From assembly GCF_016907535.1 (NCBI RefSeq), contig NZ_JAFBCF010000001.1, positions 2,480,001 to 2,544,000 on the forward strand: 64,000 nt of DNA, in the 5' to 3' direction. Position 1 is the first letter of the stretch. Every line of letters starts with the position of its first letter. The translations under genes were made by a program, and so were the position numbers. The notes under the pieces were generated by a model, which had not been told where the DNA came from, ran no database searches, and was given only the letters and a program-made list of their open reading frames with translations. This DNA comes from Microlunatus panaciterrae (GTDB lineage: Bacteria > Actinomycetota > Actinomycetes > Propionibacteriales > Propionibacteriaceae). This document shows, in pieces, positions 23,302 to 33,084 of this stretch.

Positions 23302-23682
23302 ATGCCCCCTTTCGAATCCTGGATAGACCGACAGATCCGCGAGGCCCAGGAGCGAGGTGAGTTCGACAACCTGCCCGGCAGCGGGAAGCCGATCAAGGGA
23401 CTCGACGGCCGTCCTGACGAGAACTGGTGGGTCAAGGGCCTGATGGAGCGGGAGAAGATCTCCGCACCGCTGCCTGGCTCGCTCCTGCTACGCAAGGAGG
23501 TCGCCAACCTTCAGGAAGCCTTGGCGGAGGAACGATCGGAGGACACCGTGCGCGCCATCATCGAGAACCTGAACAGCCGGATCCGAGAGTCCCGGATCCG
23601 GGGCATCGACGGTCCGAACATCTTCATCAAGACCGTCGATGTGGAGCAGGCTGTGCAGACCTGGCGAGAGGGACGCGGCTAG
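23302..23682 (+). CDS. DUF1992 (DnaJ-family-domain) protein
   Basis: A 126-aa protein. PPFESWIDRQIREAQERGEF, LPGSGKPI and ENWWVK are the core of DUF1992, a domain shared with eukaryotic DNAJC28 that lacks the J-domain HPD motif. It is predicted helical and cytosolic; function is unknown. The 76-nt gap from the divergent GroEL-apical-like gene contains a plus-strand TAGAGT (23254-23259). Pairing with a chaperonin-derived neighbour is suggestive but unproven. Confidence 0.92.
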   Translation: MPPFESWIDRQIREAQERGEFDNLPGSGKPIKGLDGRPDENWWVKGLMEREKISAPLPGSLLLRKEVANLQEALAEERSEDTVRAIIENLNSRIRESRIRGIDGPNIFIKTVDVEQAVQTWREGRG

Positions 23683-23700
23683 CGGCGCTGGCCGCCGGGG

Positions 23701-25413
23701 CTACCGGCTGAGCAGCTGCCGGGCATGTCGACGCTCGCTCTGTTCCCGTGGATCGGGTACGGGTGCCGCCGCGAGCAGCCGCTGCGTGTACGGCTGCTGA
23801 GGCATGGTCAGCACTGTGTTGGTGGGCCCCTGCTCGACGATGCGGCCATGATGCATGACCGCGATCTGGTTGGTCACCTCACCGACGACGGCCAGGTCAT
23901 GGCTGATGAACAGACACGCAAAGCCCAGCCCGGCCTGCAGGTCGCGCAGCACGTCGAGGACTCTGGCCTGCACGGACACGTCGAGGGCGCTGGTGGGCTC
24001 ATCGGCGATCAGCAGCGCTGGGTTGGTCGAGATGGCCCGCGCGATGGCGACCCGCTGCCTTTGCCCACCGGACAGCTCGTGCGGATAGCGTCCGGCCAGG
24101 GCGGCGCTCAGCTGCACCGCCTCCAACAGCTCGCGCACCCGTGATCGCAGCTGCGCCGAGTCATGGCGCCCCTGCAGCCGGAGGGGTTCACCGACACTGC
24201 GTCCGATCGTGTGACGGGGATTCAGGCTGGAAGCTGGGTCCTGGAAGACGATGCCCAGCCGGGTGCGGGCCCGCCGCAAGGTACTCCGGGAGGCCCGGGC
24301 CAGATCAACGCCGTCGAGGAGCGCGTGCCCTGACGCCACTGGAACGAGTCCGGCGAGGGCCCGGCCCACCGTTGACTTGCCTGATCCGGACTCGCCGACC
24401 AACCCGACGGACTCCCCGCGCGGAATCGACAGGGTGACGTCGTCGACCGCCCGCACCCCGGAGCCCAGGTCCCGGCCGTGGTAGACGACGCTGGCCCCGA
24501 CCAGCTGGGCTGCCAGAGCCGGTTCCGGTGGCACCGGGATGCTGTCGGGTGGGGTGGCCGGCCGCTCGGTCAGCCGGAGGGCGGCCAGTCGGGGTACCGA
24601 GTCGAGCAGCGTCCGGGTGTAGCTGCTCTGCGGTTGGGCGAAGACCGCACCGGCGGCCGCTGCCTCCACGATCGTGCCGTCCTTCATCACGGCCACGTCG
24701 TCGGCGATGTCGGCCACGACACCCATGTCATGGGTGATCAGCAGCATCGCCATCCCCAGCCGGTCCTTGAGGTCGCGGAGCAGATCGAGGATGCCGGCCT
24801 GGACGGTGACGTCCAGAGCGGTGGTGGGCTCATCCGCGATCAGTGCCAGCGGGTTGTTGCCGATCGCCATCGCGATCATGGCGCGCTGCAGCTGGCCACC
24901 GGACATCTCATGCGGGAAGGCTCTGGCGATCCGGCGCGGGTCGCGCACCTCCACGGAGTCGAGCAGCTCCAACACTCGCTGTTTGGCCTGCTGCCTGGAC
25001 ATGGCGGGCTGGTGCTCACGCAGACCCTCGGCGATCTGGTTGCCGATCGTGAACACCGGGTTGAGCGCGTTCATCGGCTCCTGGAAAATCGTGCCGACCT
25101 GGCCACCACGGACCTGGCGCAGCCTCCGGGTCGATGCTCCGACCAGCTCCTCCCCCTGCAGCCGGATGCTTCCGGAGAAGCGGGCAGTGGCCGGCAGCAG
25201 ACCGAGGGTGGACATCGCGGTCACACTCTTGCCGGAGCCGGACTCGCCGACCAGAGCGAGCACCCGACCGGGTAGGAGGTCGAAGCTGACCCCGTGGACG
25301 ACCTCACGCCAACCACCGTTACGCCAACCACCGTTACCGGGCACGCCGGCGGCCGTGAACGAGATCGAGACCCCGTCCACGGCCAGCACCGGCGTAGTCA
25401 CCCTGGTGTTCAC
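23701..25413 (-). CDS. Fused double ATP-binding protein of a peptide/nickel-type ABC importer
   Basis: A 570-aa fusion of two OppD/OppF-like ATPases. Walker A GESGSGKS occurs twice (near residues 55 and 345). Signatures are MSGGQLQRAMIA and LSGGQRQRVAIA. Walker B segments are LIADEPTTALD and LIADEPTSALD. It energises import with the two permeases and binding protein encoded just upstream on the same strand. Its start overlaps the binding-protein stop by 4 nt. The N-terminus contains an in-frame 5-residue duplication (NGGWR twice) from a perfect 15-bp tandem repeat. Confidence 0.95.
   Translation of the reverse strand: MNTRVTTPVLAVDGVSISFTAAGVPGNGGWRNGGWREVVHGVSFDLLPGRVLALVGESGSGKSVTAMSTLGLLPATARFSGSIRLQGEELVGASTRRLRQVRGGQVGTIFQEPMNALNPVFTIGNQIAEGLREHQPAMSRQQAKQRVLELLDSVEVRDPRRIARAFPHEMSGGQLQRAMIAMAIGNNPLALIADEPTTALDVTVQAGILDLLRDLKDRLGMAMLLITHDMGVVADIADDVAVMKDGTIVEAAAAGAVFAQPQSSYTRTLLDSVPRLAALRLTERPATPPDSIPVPPEPALAAQLVGASVVYHGRDLGSGVRAVDDVTLSIPRGESVGLVGESGSGKSTVGRALAGLVPVASGHALLDGVDLARASRSTLRRARTRLGIVFQDPASSLNPRHTIGRSVGEPLRLQGRHDSAQLRSRVRELLEAVQLSAALAGRYPHELSGGQRQRVAIARAISTNPALLIADEPTSALDVSVQARVLDVLRDLQAGLGFACLFISHDLAVVGEVTNQIAVMHHGRIVEQGPTNTVLTMPQQPYTQRLLAAAPVPDPREQSERRHARQLLSR
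25306..25335 (-). repeat. Two tandem 15-bp repeats in the ABC ATPase gene
   Basis: ACGCCAACCACCGTT occurs twice in a row (25306-25320 and 25321-25335), encoding NGGWR-NGGWR on the minus strand in the ATPase N-terminus before the first Walker A. Confidence 0.95.
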
Positions 25414-27086
25414 TGCTTGAGCGTCACCTTGAGGTAGTTGGGATAGGCGGGGAAGGCGCCGATGAAGAAGTTCTGCACATTCGAGCCGTGCAGGAACGAG
25501 TTCTTCGTGTAGGTCAACGGGATGATCGGGGCGTCTTCCATGATCTTCTTATCGACCTCGGCCCACAGCTGTCCGGCCTTGTCCTGGTCGACCTCGCCGA
25601 TCGCCTGCTTGATCATCTTGTCCACCTCCGGGTTGCTGTAGCGGGAGGTGTTGTAGTTGCCGTTGCCGATCTGGCTCGAGTCGAACAGCGGCTGGATGTT
25701 TCCGTTCGGGCTGGGGAAGTCGGGCTGCCAGCTCCCGAGGTAGAGGTCATAGTCGCCCTTGTTGCCGGTGACCTTCTCGCTGAGGGCGTTCGAGTCCAGC
25801 GGCTGAAGCGTGATCTTCACGCCGGCCTTGGCGAAGCCCTGCTGCAGTGCCTGCGACTGGGCGAGCGCGATCGGGTCGTTGGAGGTGACCAGAGTCAGCT
25901 TCAGGTCAGAGGCGTGTCCCGTTGCGGCCAGCAACTTTTTGGCCTTGGCCATGTCACCCGAGTCGGGCGCCGGATAGAGGTCGTACTCCTGACGGCCGGG
26001 GATACCTGGCGTGATCAGCGTCGTGGCGTTCTCACCGGAGATCGAACCACCGGCAGCGATCTTGTACGCCTGCCGATCGGCCGCGTACTGCAGCGCCTGT
26101 CGCACCTTGACGTCCTTCAGCGCACCACGGGTGGTGTTGAAGGCGAGGTAGGAGAGGGCGCCTGGCTGTGAGGTGACGAGCCGACCTTTGACGTTGGGAT
26201 CCTTCTGCGCCTGGGCCAGCTGGGCGGCCGGCACGAACTGGGCGCCGAAGGAGTTCTTGGCGTCACCGGAGTCGGAGATCAGCGCCTGGGCCGCAACGGT
26301 GGGGTCCTGGCTCAGCTTGAAGATGATCTTGTCCGGTCCCGCGGTCCGTACGTCGTCGGTCTTGGGGTCCCAGCTGTCGTTCCGGGTCAGGTTGAGGGCG
26401 ACGCCCTGTTGGTAGGACTCGACCTTGTAGGGCCCTGAGGCGGCAGGCTTCTCGCCGTAGGTGTTGGGGTCGTCCTTGGCCTTCGGAACCGGCGTGAAGG
26501 CCGGCGTGGAGGCTACCCAGGGCCAGTCGCCGTAGGGGCTGTTCAGCTTGAACACGATCGTCTTGTCGTCGGGCGTCTCGATCGAGGAGAGCTCGCCGCC
26601 GGAGTAGGGACCCTTGTATTTGTCCCCACCCACCAACAGGCCCTTGTGATAGCCCAGGCCGCCCGAGAGCTCAGCGGCGAACGAGCGCTCCAGTCCGTAC
26701 TTGATGTCAGCTGAGGTGATCGGGCTGCCATCGTCGTACTTGAGGCCGTCCTTCAGCGTGTAGGTCCAGGTCTTGCCGCCGTCGGTGGCCTTGCCGATGT
26801 CGGTGGCCAGGTCTGGCACCACCTTGGCCGGCTGGTCCGGGGAGATGTCCCAGGTGGTCAGCCGACGGTTGACCAGGCCGAGGGAGGTGATGGCCAGGCT
26901 CTGGCTCTTGGCCGGGTCGAAGCTGATCTCGGTCTGGGCGGTCAGGATGTTCAGGGTGCCGCCCTTCTGCGATGACTGCGGCGTCTGGCTTGCCCCCTTT
27001 GATCCGAGCTCCGGGTTGGCGTTGCAGCCGCTGAAGAGCAGGGCGGCGGACAGTGCCACCGCCCCGATCCGTGCTAGGCGTCTCAT
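25410..27086 (-). CDS. ABC transporter substrate-binding lipoprotein, family 5
   Basis: A 558-aa DppA/OppA-type binding protein. The signal peptide ends in lipobox FSGC (Cys about 20). Family features include LNILTAQTEISFDPAKSQSLAI, RLTTWDISPDQPAKVVPDLA and the YTLKDGLKYDDGSPITSADIKYGLERSF motif. It would capture peptides or another small solute outside the membrane and deliver it to the permeases. It is the third gene of the operon, 35 nt after the DppB-like gene, with AGGAACG-type sequence before ATG 27086. Confidence 0.94.
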   Translation of the reverse strand: MRRLARIGAVALSAALLFSGCNANPELGSKGASQTPQSSQKGGTLNILTAQTEISFDPAKSQSLAITSLGLVNRRLTTWDISPDQPAKVVPDLATDIGKATDGGKTWTYTLKDGLKYDDGSPITSADIKYGLERSFAAELSGGLGYHKGLLVGGDKYKGPYSGGELSSIETPDDKTIVFKLNSPYGDWPWVASTPAFTPVPKAKDDPNTYGEKPAASGPYKVESYQQGVALNLTRNDSWDPKTDDVRTAGPDKIIFKLSQDPTVAAQALISDSGDAKNSFGAQFVPAAQLAQAQKDPNVKGRLVTSQPGALSYLAFNTTRGALKDVKVRQALQYAADRQAYKIAAGGSISGENATTLITPGIPGRQEYDLYPAPDSGDMAKAKKLLAATGHASDLKLTLVTSNDPIALAQSQALQQGFAKAGVKITLQPLDSNALSEKVTGNKGDYDLYLGSWQPDFPSPNGNIQPLFDSSQIGNGNYNTSRYSNPEVDKMIKQAIGEVDQDKAGQLWAEVDKKIMEDAPIIPLTYTKNSFLHGSNVQNFFIGAFPAYPNYLKVTLKQ

Positions 27087-27121
27087 ATTGCGTTCGTTCC
27101 TCTCATGGTGACGGTCGAAGG

Positions 27122-28122
<1,001 letters not shown>

Positions 28123-28123
<1 letters not shown>

Positions 28124-29058
28124 CACCGGCCCAGGCTTTCCGACCGCGGATCGAGTGCATCGCGAAGGCCATCGCCGAACAGGTTGAAGCCCAGCGTGGC
28201 GAGGAACAGCGCAGCACCCGGGAACACCAGGAACATCGGATCCGTCTGGACCCAGCTGATCGCCTCGCCGATGGAACGGCCCCAGGCGGGGGTGGGCGGA
28301 GGGACCCCGACACCGAGGAAGGACAGGGCTGCCTCCGCGCCGATCTTGCCCGGGATGGAGATCGTCGCGAACACGATGATGGTGGCGGCCAGGTTGGGCA
28401 GCAGTTGGCTGAAGAGGATGTGGAACGCGCCGGCGCCGGCCGCCTGCGAGGCCACGACGTAGTTGCGCTCCTTGAGCGCCAGGGTCTGACCGCGGACGAC
28501 GCGGGCGATCGCCGGCCAGCCGAAGAAGCCGATCACCAGGATGATCAGCAGCGACTTGGGAAATCTCGGTGGTGCGATGGCGCCGAGGGCGATCATGAAG
28601 ATCAGGCCGGGAAAGCCGAAGACGACGTCGATGGTGCGGCTGAGGATCCGGTCCGTCCAACCGCCGAAGTAGCCAGCGACGATGCCGATCAGCACACCCA
28701 GGGCGACCGAGACGACGGTGGCGGCGACACCGACCAGGATCGAGGTGCGGGCACCGTAGACGACCACGGCGAACAGGTCGCGGCCGGTCAGCGGCTCAAC
28801 TCCGAACCAGTGCCTGGCGCTGATGCCACCACCGAAACCCGCAGGTGCCGTGGTCTCGTCCAGTGCCCCCAGGTCGTACTCGTACGGCCCGTGACCGGAG
28901 ATCCTGGTGATGAGCGGGGCGAGGGCGGCCACCAGGATGAAGAGGATGACCAGCGCACCGCCGATGACGGCGGCCGGGTCATGGAGCAGTCGGCGCTGGA
29001 CCTGGCGTCCGTTATGCGGCGTCTCGAGGACTGGTTCGATACCCGCTGGGGTCGCCAT
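28123..29058 (-). CDS. ABC importer permease, DppC-like
   Basis: A 311-aa membrane protein with the DppC N-terminal cytoplasmic segment (RRLLHDPAAVIGGALVILFILVAALAP), HWFGVEPLTGRDLFAVVVYGARTSILVG and the EAA motif YVVASQAAGAGAFHILFSQLLPN. ATG 29058 has AGGAGAGG upstream; 13 extra in-frame codons further upstream are not needed. It is first in the operon, giving the unusual order C-B-binding protein-ATPase. Confidence 0.93.
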
Positions 29059-29266
29059 GCAGTTCCTCTCCTGTCGCGCTCCGGGTTGCGTCGGCAAACC
29101 AGGCTGCCACAGTAGGGAATCCGGTCACCGCCTGGGGTCAACAGGTGGGATATGGACTTTGTTTCGCCGTGGTCTGTGATGTGCGTTACAGGGAGGGACT
29201 TTCGCCTCTGTATCGCGACGCGACCGCTCTCTAGGGTTCTTGCAGTACGTCCGAAGGACACCGCTC

Positions 29267-30739
29267 ATGTTCTGCACCCTGCGCCGCAGCCTCGGCTGCC
29301 TGGTCGCGCTGGCCGTGGGGGCGATCAACCCCCTGGTGCTCACCCCGACCGCGTCGGCCGCGACAGTGTGCCCGACACCGGCGCGAAACATCATCTGGTC
29401 GGCGCCGGGGTCCGGGAAGACGGTCGCGCTCAGCTTCGATGACGGTCCAGGAAGGGCCACCCCTGAGATCCTGAAGATTCTGCGCAGGTACAACGTGCGC
29501 GCCACCTTCTTCGACACCGGCCTGCACGACTCCCAGCGGCCGACAGACACCAAGGCGATCTCCGGTGAGGGCCACCTGGTGGCCGACCACACCTGGGACC
29601 ACCGGTACCCCTATGAGGTTGCGGGCGGCTGGAGCGCTGCCTATCTCCATGACCAGTTCGCCCGGACCAATGCGCAGCAGCGGAAGCTCACCGGCAAGAC
29701 CAGTTGCTTCTTCCGTCCGCCGGGCGGCTTCCTGCCCTCCGGCGTGGTCGCGGCCGCAGCGCGCGACGGGATGTCCACGGTGATGTTCAGCGTCGACACT
29801 CAGGACTGGAAGCAGGCCTCCACGACCACGACGGCCTCCATCGAGATGATCGAGCGGAACGCTCGGGCCGGCTATGCCCAGCAGCATCCGATCGTGCTGA
29901 TGCACACCGCCAAGGCCAGTCACGAACCGGAGTCGGAGGTGACGAGCAACCGGAGCAACACCGTCGCCGCGCTGCCGGTCGTCATCCAGGGTTACCTCGA
30001 CCACGGCTACCGCTTCGTCGACCTGAACGGCACCAGCGGTCTACCGGCGAGATACACGACCCTGTCTGTCAGCACGGGCAGGGTGAATGTCCCGGTAGGG
30101 CGGGCAACGCTGGCAGTGACCGGCACGGTCAGAAGCGTCTCCGGGCCGGTGGTGGCCAAGAGCGTGCGCTGGTATTCCCGTACCCACGGCACGACGGCCT
30201 GGACCTATCGCGGCACCGTGCTGACCGACAGCAAGGGCGTGGCGCGCGCGAACGACCGGCCGGCGCGCCCGACGGACTACACGATGCTGTTCCGGGCGAC
30301 GAGCGGCTACCAGGAGGCGAAGACGACCGGCTTCCGCTACCTGTTCACCTACCGGCCGGCTCCTGCGGTCGCTGGTGTCTCTCGGCTCGGGTCCTGTGTG
30401 GACGGCGGTGGCGTGGCCTGGCGGTCGAAGGTGACGTGGGGTTCGACGTACGTCTCCTCCGGTGTCACCCGGGTGTCGGTAAACTTCGCCGGCTGGACGA
30501 CGACCAGGTCCGGCATCATCCCCACCGACTCGGTCGTCAAGAGCTACGACGGCTCCGGGCGCCTGCTGCAGACGTTGACCCGGACGGCCTCCGTGAACTA
30601 CACCGGAGGCACCTTCTATGACGCGCGCAACCCGCTGAACCCTCCGTCGGCGCCCGGTCGGGCCAAGGTCACCGTGAGCACCGGGGTTGATGGCGATGGC
30701 AAGGCGAACTGCACTGTGACCTTCCGCCAGCCCAGCTGA
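29267..30739 (+). CDS. Secreted polysaccharide deacetylase (NodB domain) with C-terminal Ig-like region
   Basis: A roughly 490-aa exported protein with a signal peptide (to about ASAAT, residue 32). The NodB domain spans about 45-265: motif 1 ALSFDDGP, motif 2 HTWDH (H-x3-H metal ligands), motif 3 RPPGG, and motif 5 LMHTAK. It should remove acetyl groups from peptidoglycan or another cell-wall glycan. The C-terminal about 220 residues are beta-rich repeats without a named family. ATG 29267 has GAAGGA 8-9 nt upstream; TAGGGT (29232-29237) may be the -10. Confidence 0.9.
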   Translation: MFCTLRRSLGCLVALAVGAINPLVLTPTASAATVCPTPARNIIWSAPGSGKTVALSFDDGPGRATPEILKILRRYNVRATFFDTGLHDSQRPTDTKAISGEGHLVADHTWDHRYPYEVAGGWSAAYLHDQFARTNAQQRKLTGKTSCFFRPPGGFLPSGVVAAAARDGMSTVMFSVDTQDWKQASTTTTASIEMIERNARAGYAQQHPIVLMHTAKASHEPESEVTSNRSNTVAALPVVIQGYLDHGYRFVDLNGTSGLPARYTTLSVSTGRVNVPVGRATLAVTGTVRSVSGPVVAKSVRWYSRTHGTTAWTYRGTVLTDSKGVARANDRPARPTDYTMLFRATSGYQEAKTTGFRYLFTYRPAPAVAGVSRLGSCVDGGGVAWRSKVTWGSTYVSSGVTRVSVNFAGWTTTRSGIIPTDSVVKSYDGSGRLLQTLTRTASVNYTGGTFYDARNPLNPPSAPGRAKVTVSTGVDGDGKANCTVTFRQPS

Positions 30740-31011
30740 GACCTCAGCCATCTCAGGCGGGTGACCGCGGGACTTCTGCCCCTACCCGGGCAGTGCCCGC
30801 GAGGAGAACCTGGAGACATCATCCCCACGCGGAAGGTCCGATCATGATCAGACATCGCCCACCTGGTCGGCGCAGGCGCTCCCCCTCAGGAGTCACTGTG
30901 GTCATCATTCGCCGCGGTGGACCGGGGCCTCGGCGCCAGTCGTGGTCGACCTCAAGCCACCCGATCTTCCAGCGGCACGATGCTGCTCGAGATGGGCATT
31001 CGCTGCGGACG

Positions 31012-31494
31012 ATGCTCGGGGTGGTCGGGGGCGTCCTGGGCGTGCTGGCGGCCTTCTCGATCGCGCTACGGCTCGGCGGGGAGCGAACGAGGGACGTCGT
31101 CAAGGTGATCAACAAGTGGGTGCTCAACCCGGCGATGCTGACGGTCGCAGGGCGACGGCACTGGTACGCCTCCGTGGTCCATCACACGGGGCGCCACTCC
31201 GGGCGGCCGTATCAGACCCCCGTTGTCGCCGTGCCCGTGGAGGACGGTTTCGTCATCCCGCTGCCGTACGGGGAGAATGTCGACTGGCTCAAGAACGTCC
31301 TCGCGGCGCGTCGGGCGACCTTGGTGACTCGGGGCGTCACCCACGAGCTTGTCTGGCCCGAGGTGGTTGACGCCAGTGTCGTGCTACCCCTTCTCGACGA
31401 TGAGCACCGAAGGGCCTGGCGGCGCTATGGGATCGAACGGTTCGTCCGATTGAGTCCACGCCAGAAGGTCTCGCCCTTTGAGCCCGGTGCATAG
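31012..31494 (+). CDS. Deazaflavin-dependent nitroreductase-like protein (DUF385)
   Basis: A 160-aa protein. RRHWYASVVHHTGRHSGRPYQTPVVAVPVEDGFVIPLPYG carries the DUF385/Ddn-family core (S/T-G-R-x-S-G-x-x-x-x-T-P). A hydrophobic N-terminal helix (LGVVGGVLGVLAAFSIALR) may attach it to the membrane. Family members use F420 or related cofactors; the substrate is unknown. ATG 31012 gives the family-like length. An upstream in-frame ATG at 30844 with GGAAGG before it would add 56 Arg-rich residues and cannot be excluded. Confidence 0.85.
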   Translation: MLGVVGGVLGVLAAFSIALRLGGERTRDVVKVINKWVLNPAMLTVAGRRHWYASVVHHTGRHSGRPYQTPVVAVPVEDGFVIPLPYGENVDWLKNVLAARRATLVTRGVTHELVWPEVVDASVVLPLLDDEHRRAWRRYGIERFVRLSPRQKVSPFEPGA

Positions 31495-31552
31495 CGCGGC
31501 TGGACAAATCGCTCATTACCATGCACTCTGTGTCCCACAAGTGAGGCGCGCC

Positions 31553-31578
31553 GGGGGGCAACCACTTGGCCCCCCTTT
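31553..31578 (+). terminator. GC stem followed by TTT
   Basis: GGGGGGC (31553-31559) pairs with GCCCCCC (31569-31575) around a 9-nt loop and is followed by TTT, 58 nt after the DUF385 stop and 25 nt before the CHAP-protein start. Confidence 0.55.
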
Positions 31579-31602
31579 CCCTTCGCTTCTCAGGAGCCCG
31601 CC

Positions 31603-33081
31603 GTGGGACACTCCGCCTTGCGCGCCCAGACCCGCTCATTCCGACTCGTGGTTGCCCTCGTCGCCGCCACCCTGGTGATGTTGCTGAGCGGTGCCGAACT
31701 GGCCGCCGCCGATCCGCCATCCGCCGGCTCAACGCTGACGATCAAGGCTCCGCAGTCGATCACCGCCGGCACGTCGGCGAAGATCAGTGGCACCCTCTCA
31801 GCCGTGTCCGGCGCCAAGATCGCGTCTGCCCCCATCGTGGTGCGCTGGCGCACGGTCGGCGCCTCGAAGTGGAGGGGAGCAGTCAACGTCAAGACCTCGA
31901 GCAAAGGGAACTGGTCGACCAAGATCGCGATGTCGCTGAACACCGAGTTCAGCGCGGAGTTCGCCGGCTCCTCAACAGCGCTTGGCGTGAAGAGCGTTGT
32001 GGTGCGCACGTCAGCAGTTCAGTCGATCATGGTCACGACGCTCTCACCGAGCCGGCCGGCGATAGGCCAGTTCCTGACCGTGAAGGGAACGGTCAGCCCC
32101 GCACTGCGCTCGACGACACTGAGCCTGCAGCGCTGGCGGAACGGCGCCTGGACGACCTTGCTGAAGACCAAAGTGTCGAGCACCGGCACGTACTCGGCCA
32201 AGATCCGCATTGCCGACGCCTCCACGCAGATCCTGCGGCTGCGCAGTGGATCGCGCAAGTCGATCACCCGCGCGTTCAGTGCGACCCGGAACGTCTACGT
32301 GGCGGTGACAGCGACGCTCGGCACCGGAGCGACCCTAAAGGCTCGGCAGGTCCTGATGTCGCCCAACGGCGTCTACAGCGCCACCCTCCGAACCGACGGC
32401 AACCTGGTGGTCACCGACAGCCTCGGGGCTCCGCTCTGGGCGTCCGGGACCTCGGGCAGGAGCCCTGCACTGACCATGGGCACCGACGGCAACCTCGCGC
32501 TCGGCTCGTCCGGGCGGTCGTTGTGGTCCACCGGCACCAAGGGGGGCGCGGCCGTCCTGGTGATGCAGAACGACGGCAGCCTGGTGGTGTTCTCCAAGGG
32601 CACATCGCTCTGGTCGTCGACGAAGGGGACCGCGGCGAAGGTGCAGCCCGCGGCGTGCTGGTCGGTCAGTTTCGACTGCATCAGCTTCAGCAGCTATCGG
32701 CCGTACACGAGCTATTGGGCGATGTACTCCGGGCACAACTGCACCAACTACGTCGCCTACCGGATGATCACCAAAGGGGTGACCAGGTCGCCGTGGGGTC
32801 TCCCCGGTGGGTCGGCCTGGCAGTGGCGTGCGAACGCCAAGAAGGCCAAGATCAAGGTGGACACTGTGCCGACGGTCGGTGCGGTCATCCAGTGGAACCG
32901 CTACACCTACGGCGGCGGTTCCAGCGGTCACGTCGCGTATGTGGAGAGCGTGAGCCGGACCTCCATCGTGATCAGTGAGGACAGCTGGAGCGGTCATGGC
33001 GCGGTGCGCACCATCCGCCGGGACAGCCCGTCGTTCACCAGTGCGCGCTTCATCCACATCAAGGACGGCGGGAGCAACTAG
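31603..33081 (+). CDS. Secreted CHAP-domain hydrolase with Ig-like and bulb-lectin domains
   Basis: A 492-aa exported protein. Order: signal peptide (to about AAADP, 37), two beta-sandwich repeats (about 43-135 and 140-235), a bulb-type mannose-lectin-like domain (about 240-345; YSATLRTDGNLVVTDSLGAPLWASGT, LTMGTDGNLALGSS), and a CHAP amidase/peptidase domain (about 365-490) with Cys in HNCTNYVAYRM (about 379) and His in SGHVAYVES (about 441). It probably cleaves peptidoglycan. GTG 31603 follows AGGAG. It converges with the MFS gene, 3 nt apart. Confidence 0.9.
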   Translation: MGHSALRAQTRSFRLVVALVAATLVMLLSGAELAAADPPSAGSTLTIKAPQSITAGTSAKISGTLSAVSGAKIASAPIVVRWRTVGASKWRGAVNVKTSSKGNWSTKIAMSLNTEFSAEFAGSSTALGVKSVVVRTSAVQSIMVTTLSPSRPAIGQFLTVKGTVSPALRSTTLSLQRWRNGAWTTLLKTKVSSTGTYSAKIRIADASTQILRLRSGSRKSITRAFSATRNVYVAVTATLGTGATLKARQVLMSPNGVYSATLRTDGNLVVTDSLGAPLWASGTSGRSPALTMGTDGNLALGSSGRSLWSTGTKGGAAVLVMQNDGSLVVFSKGTSLWSSTKGTAAKVQPAACWSVSFDCISFSSYRPYTSYWAMYSGHNCTNYVAYRMITKGVTRSPWGLPGGSAWQWRANAKKAKIKVDTVPTVGAVIQWNRYTYGGGSSGHVAYVESVSRTSIVISEDSWSGHGAVRTIRRDSPSFTSARFIHIKDGGSN

Positions 33082-33084
33082 CGG

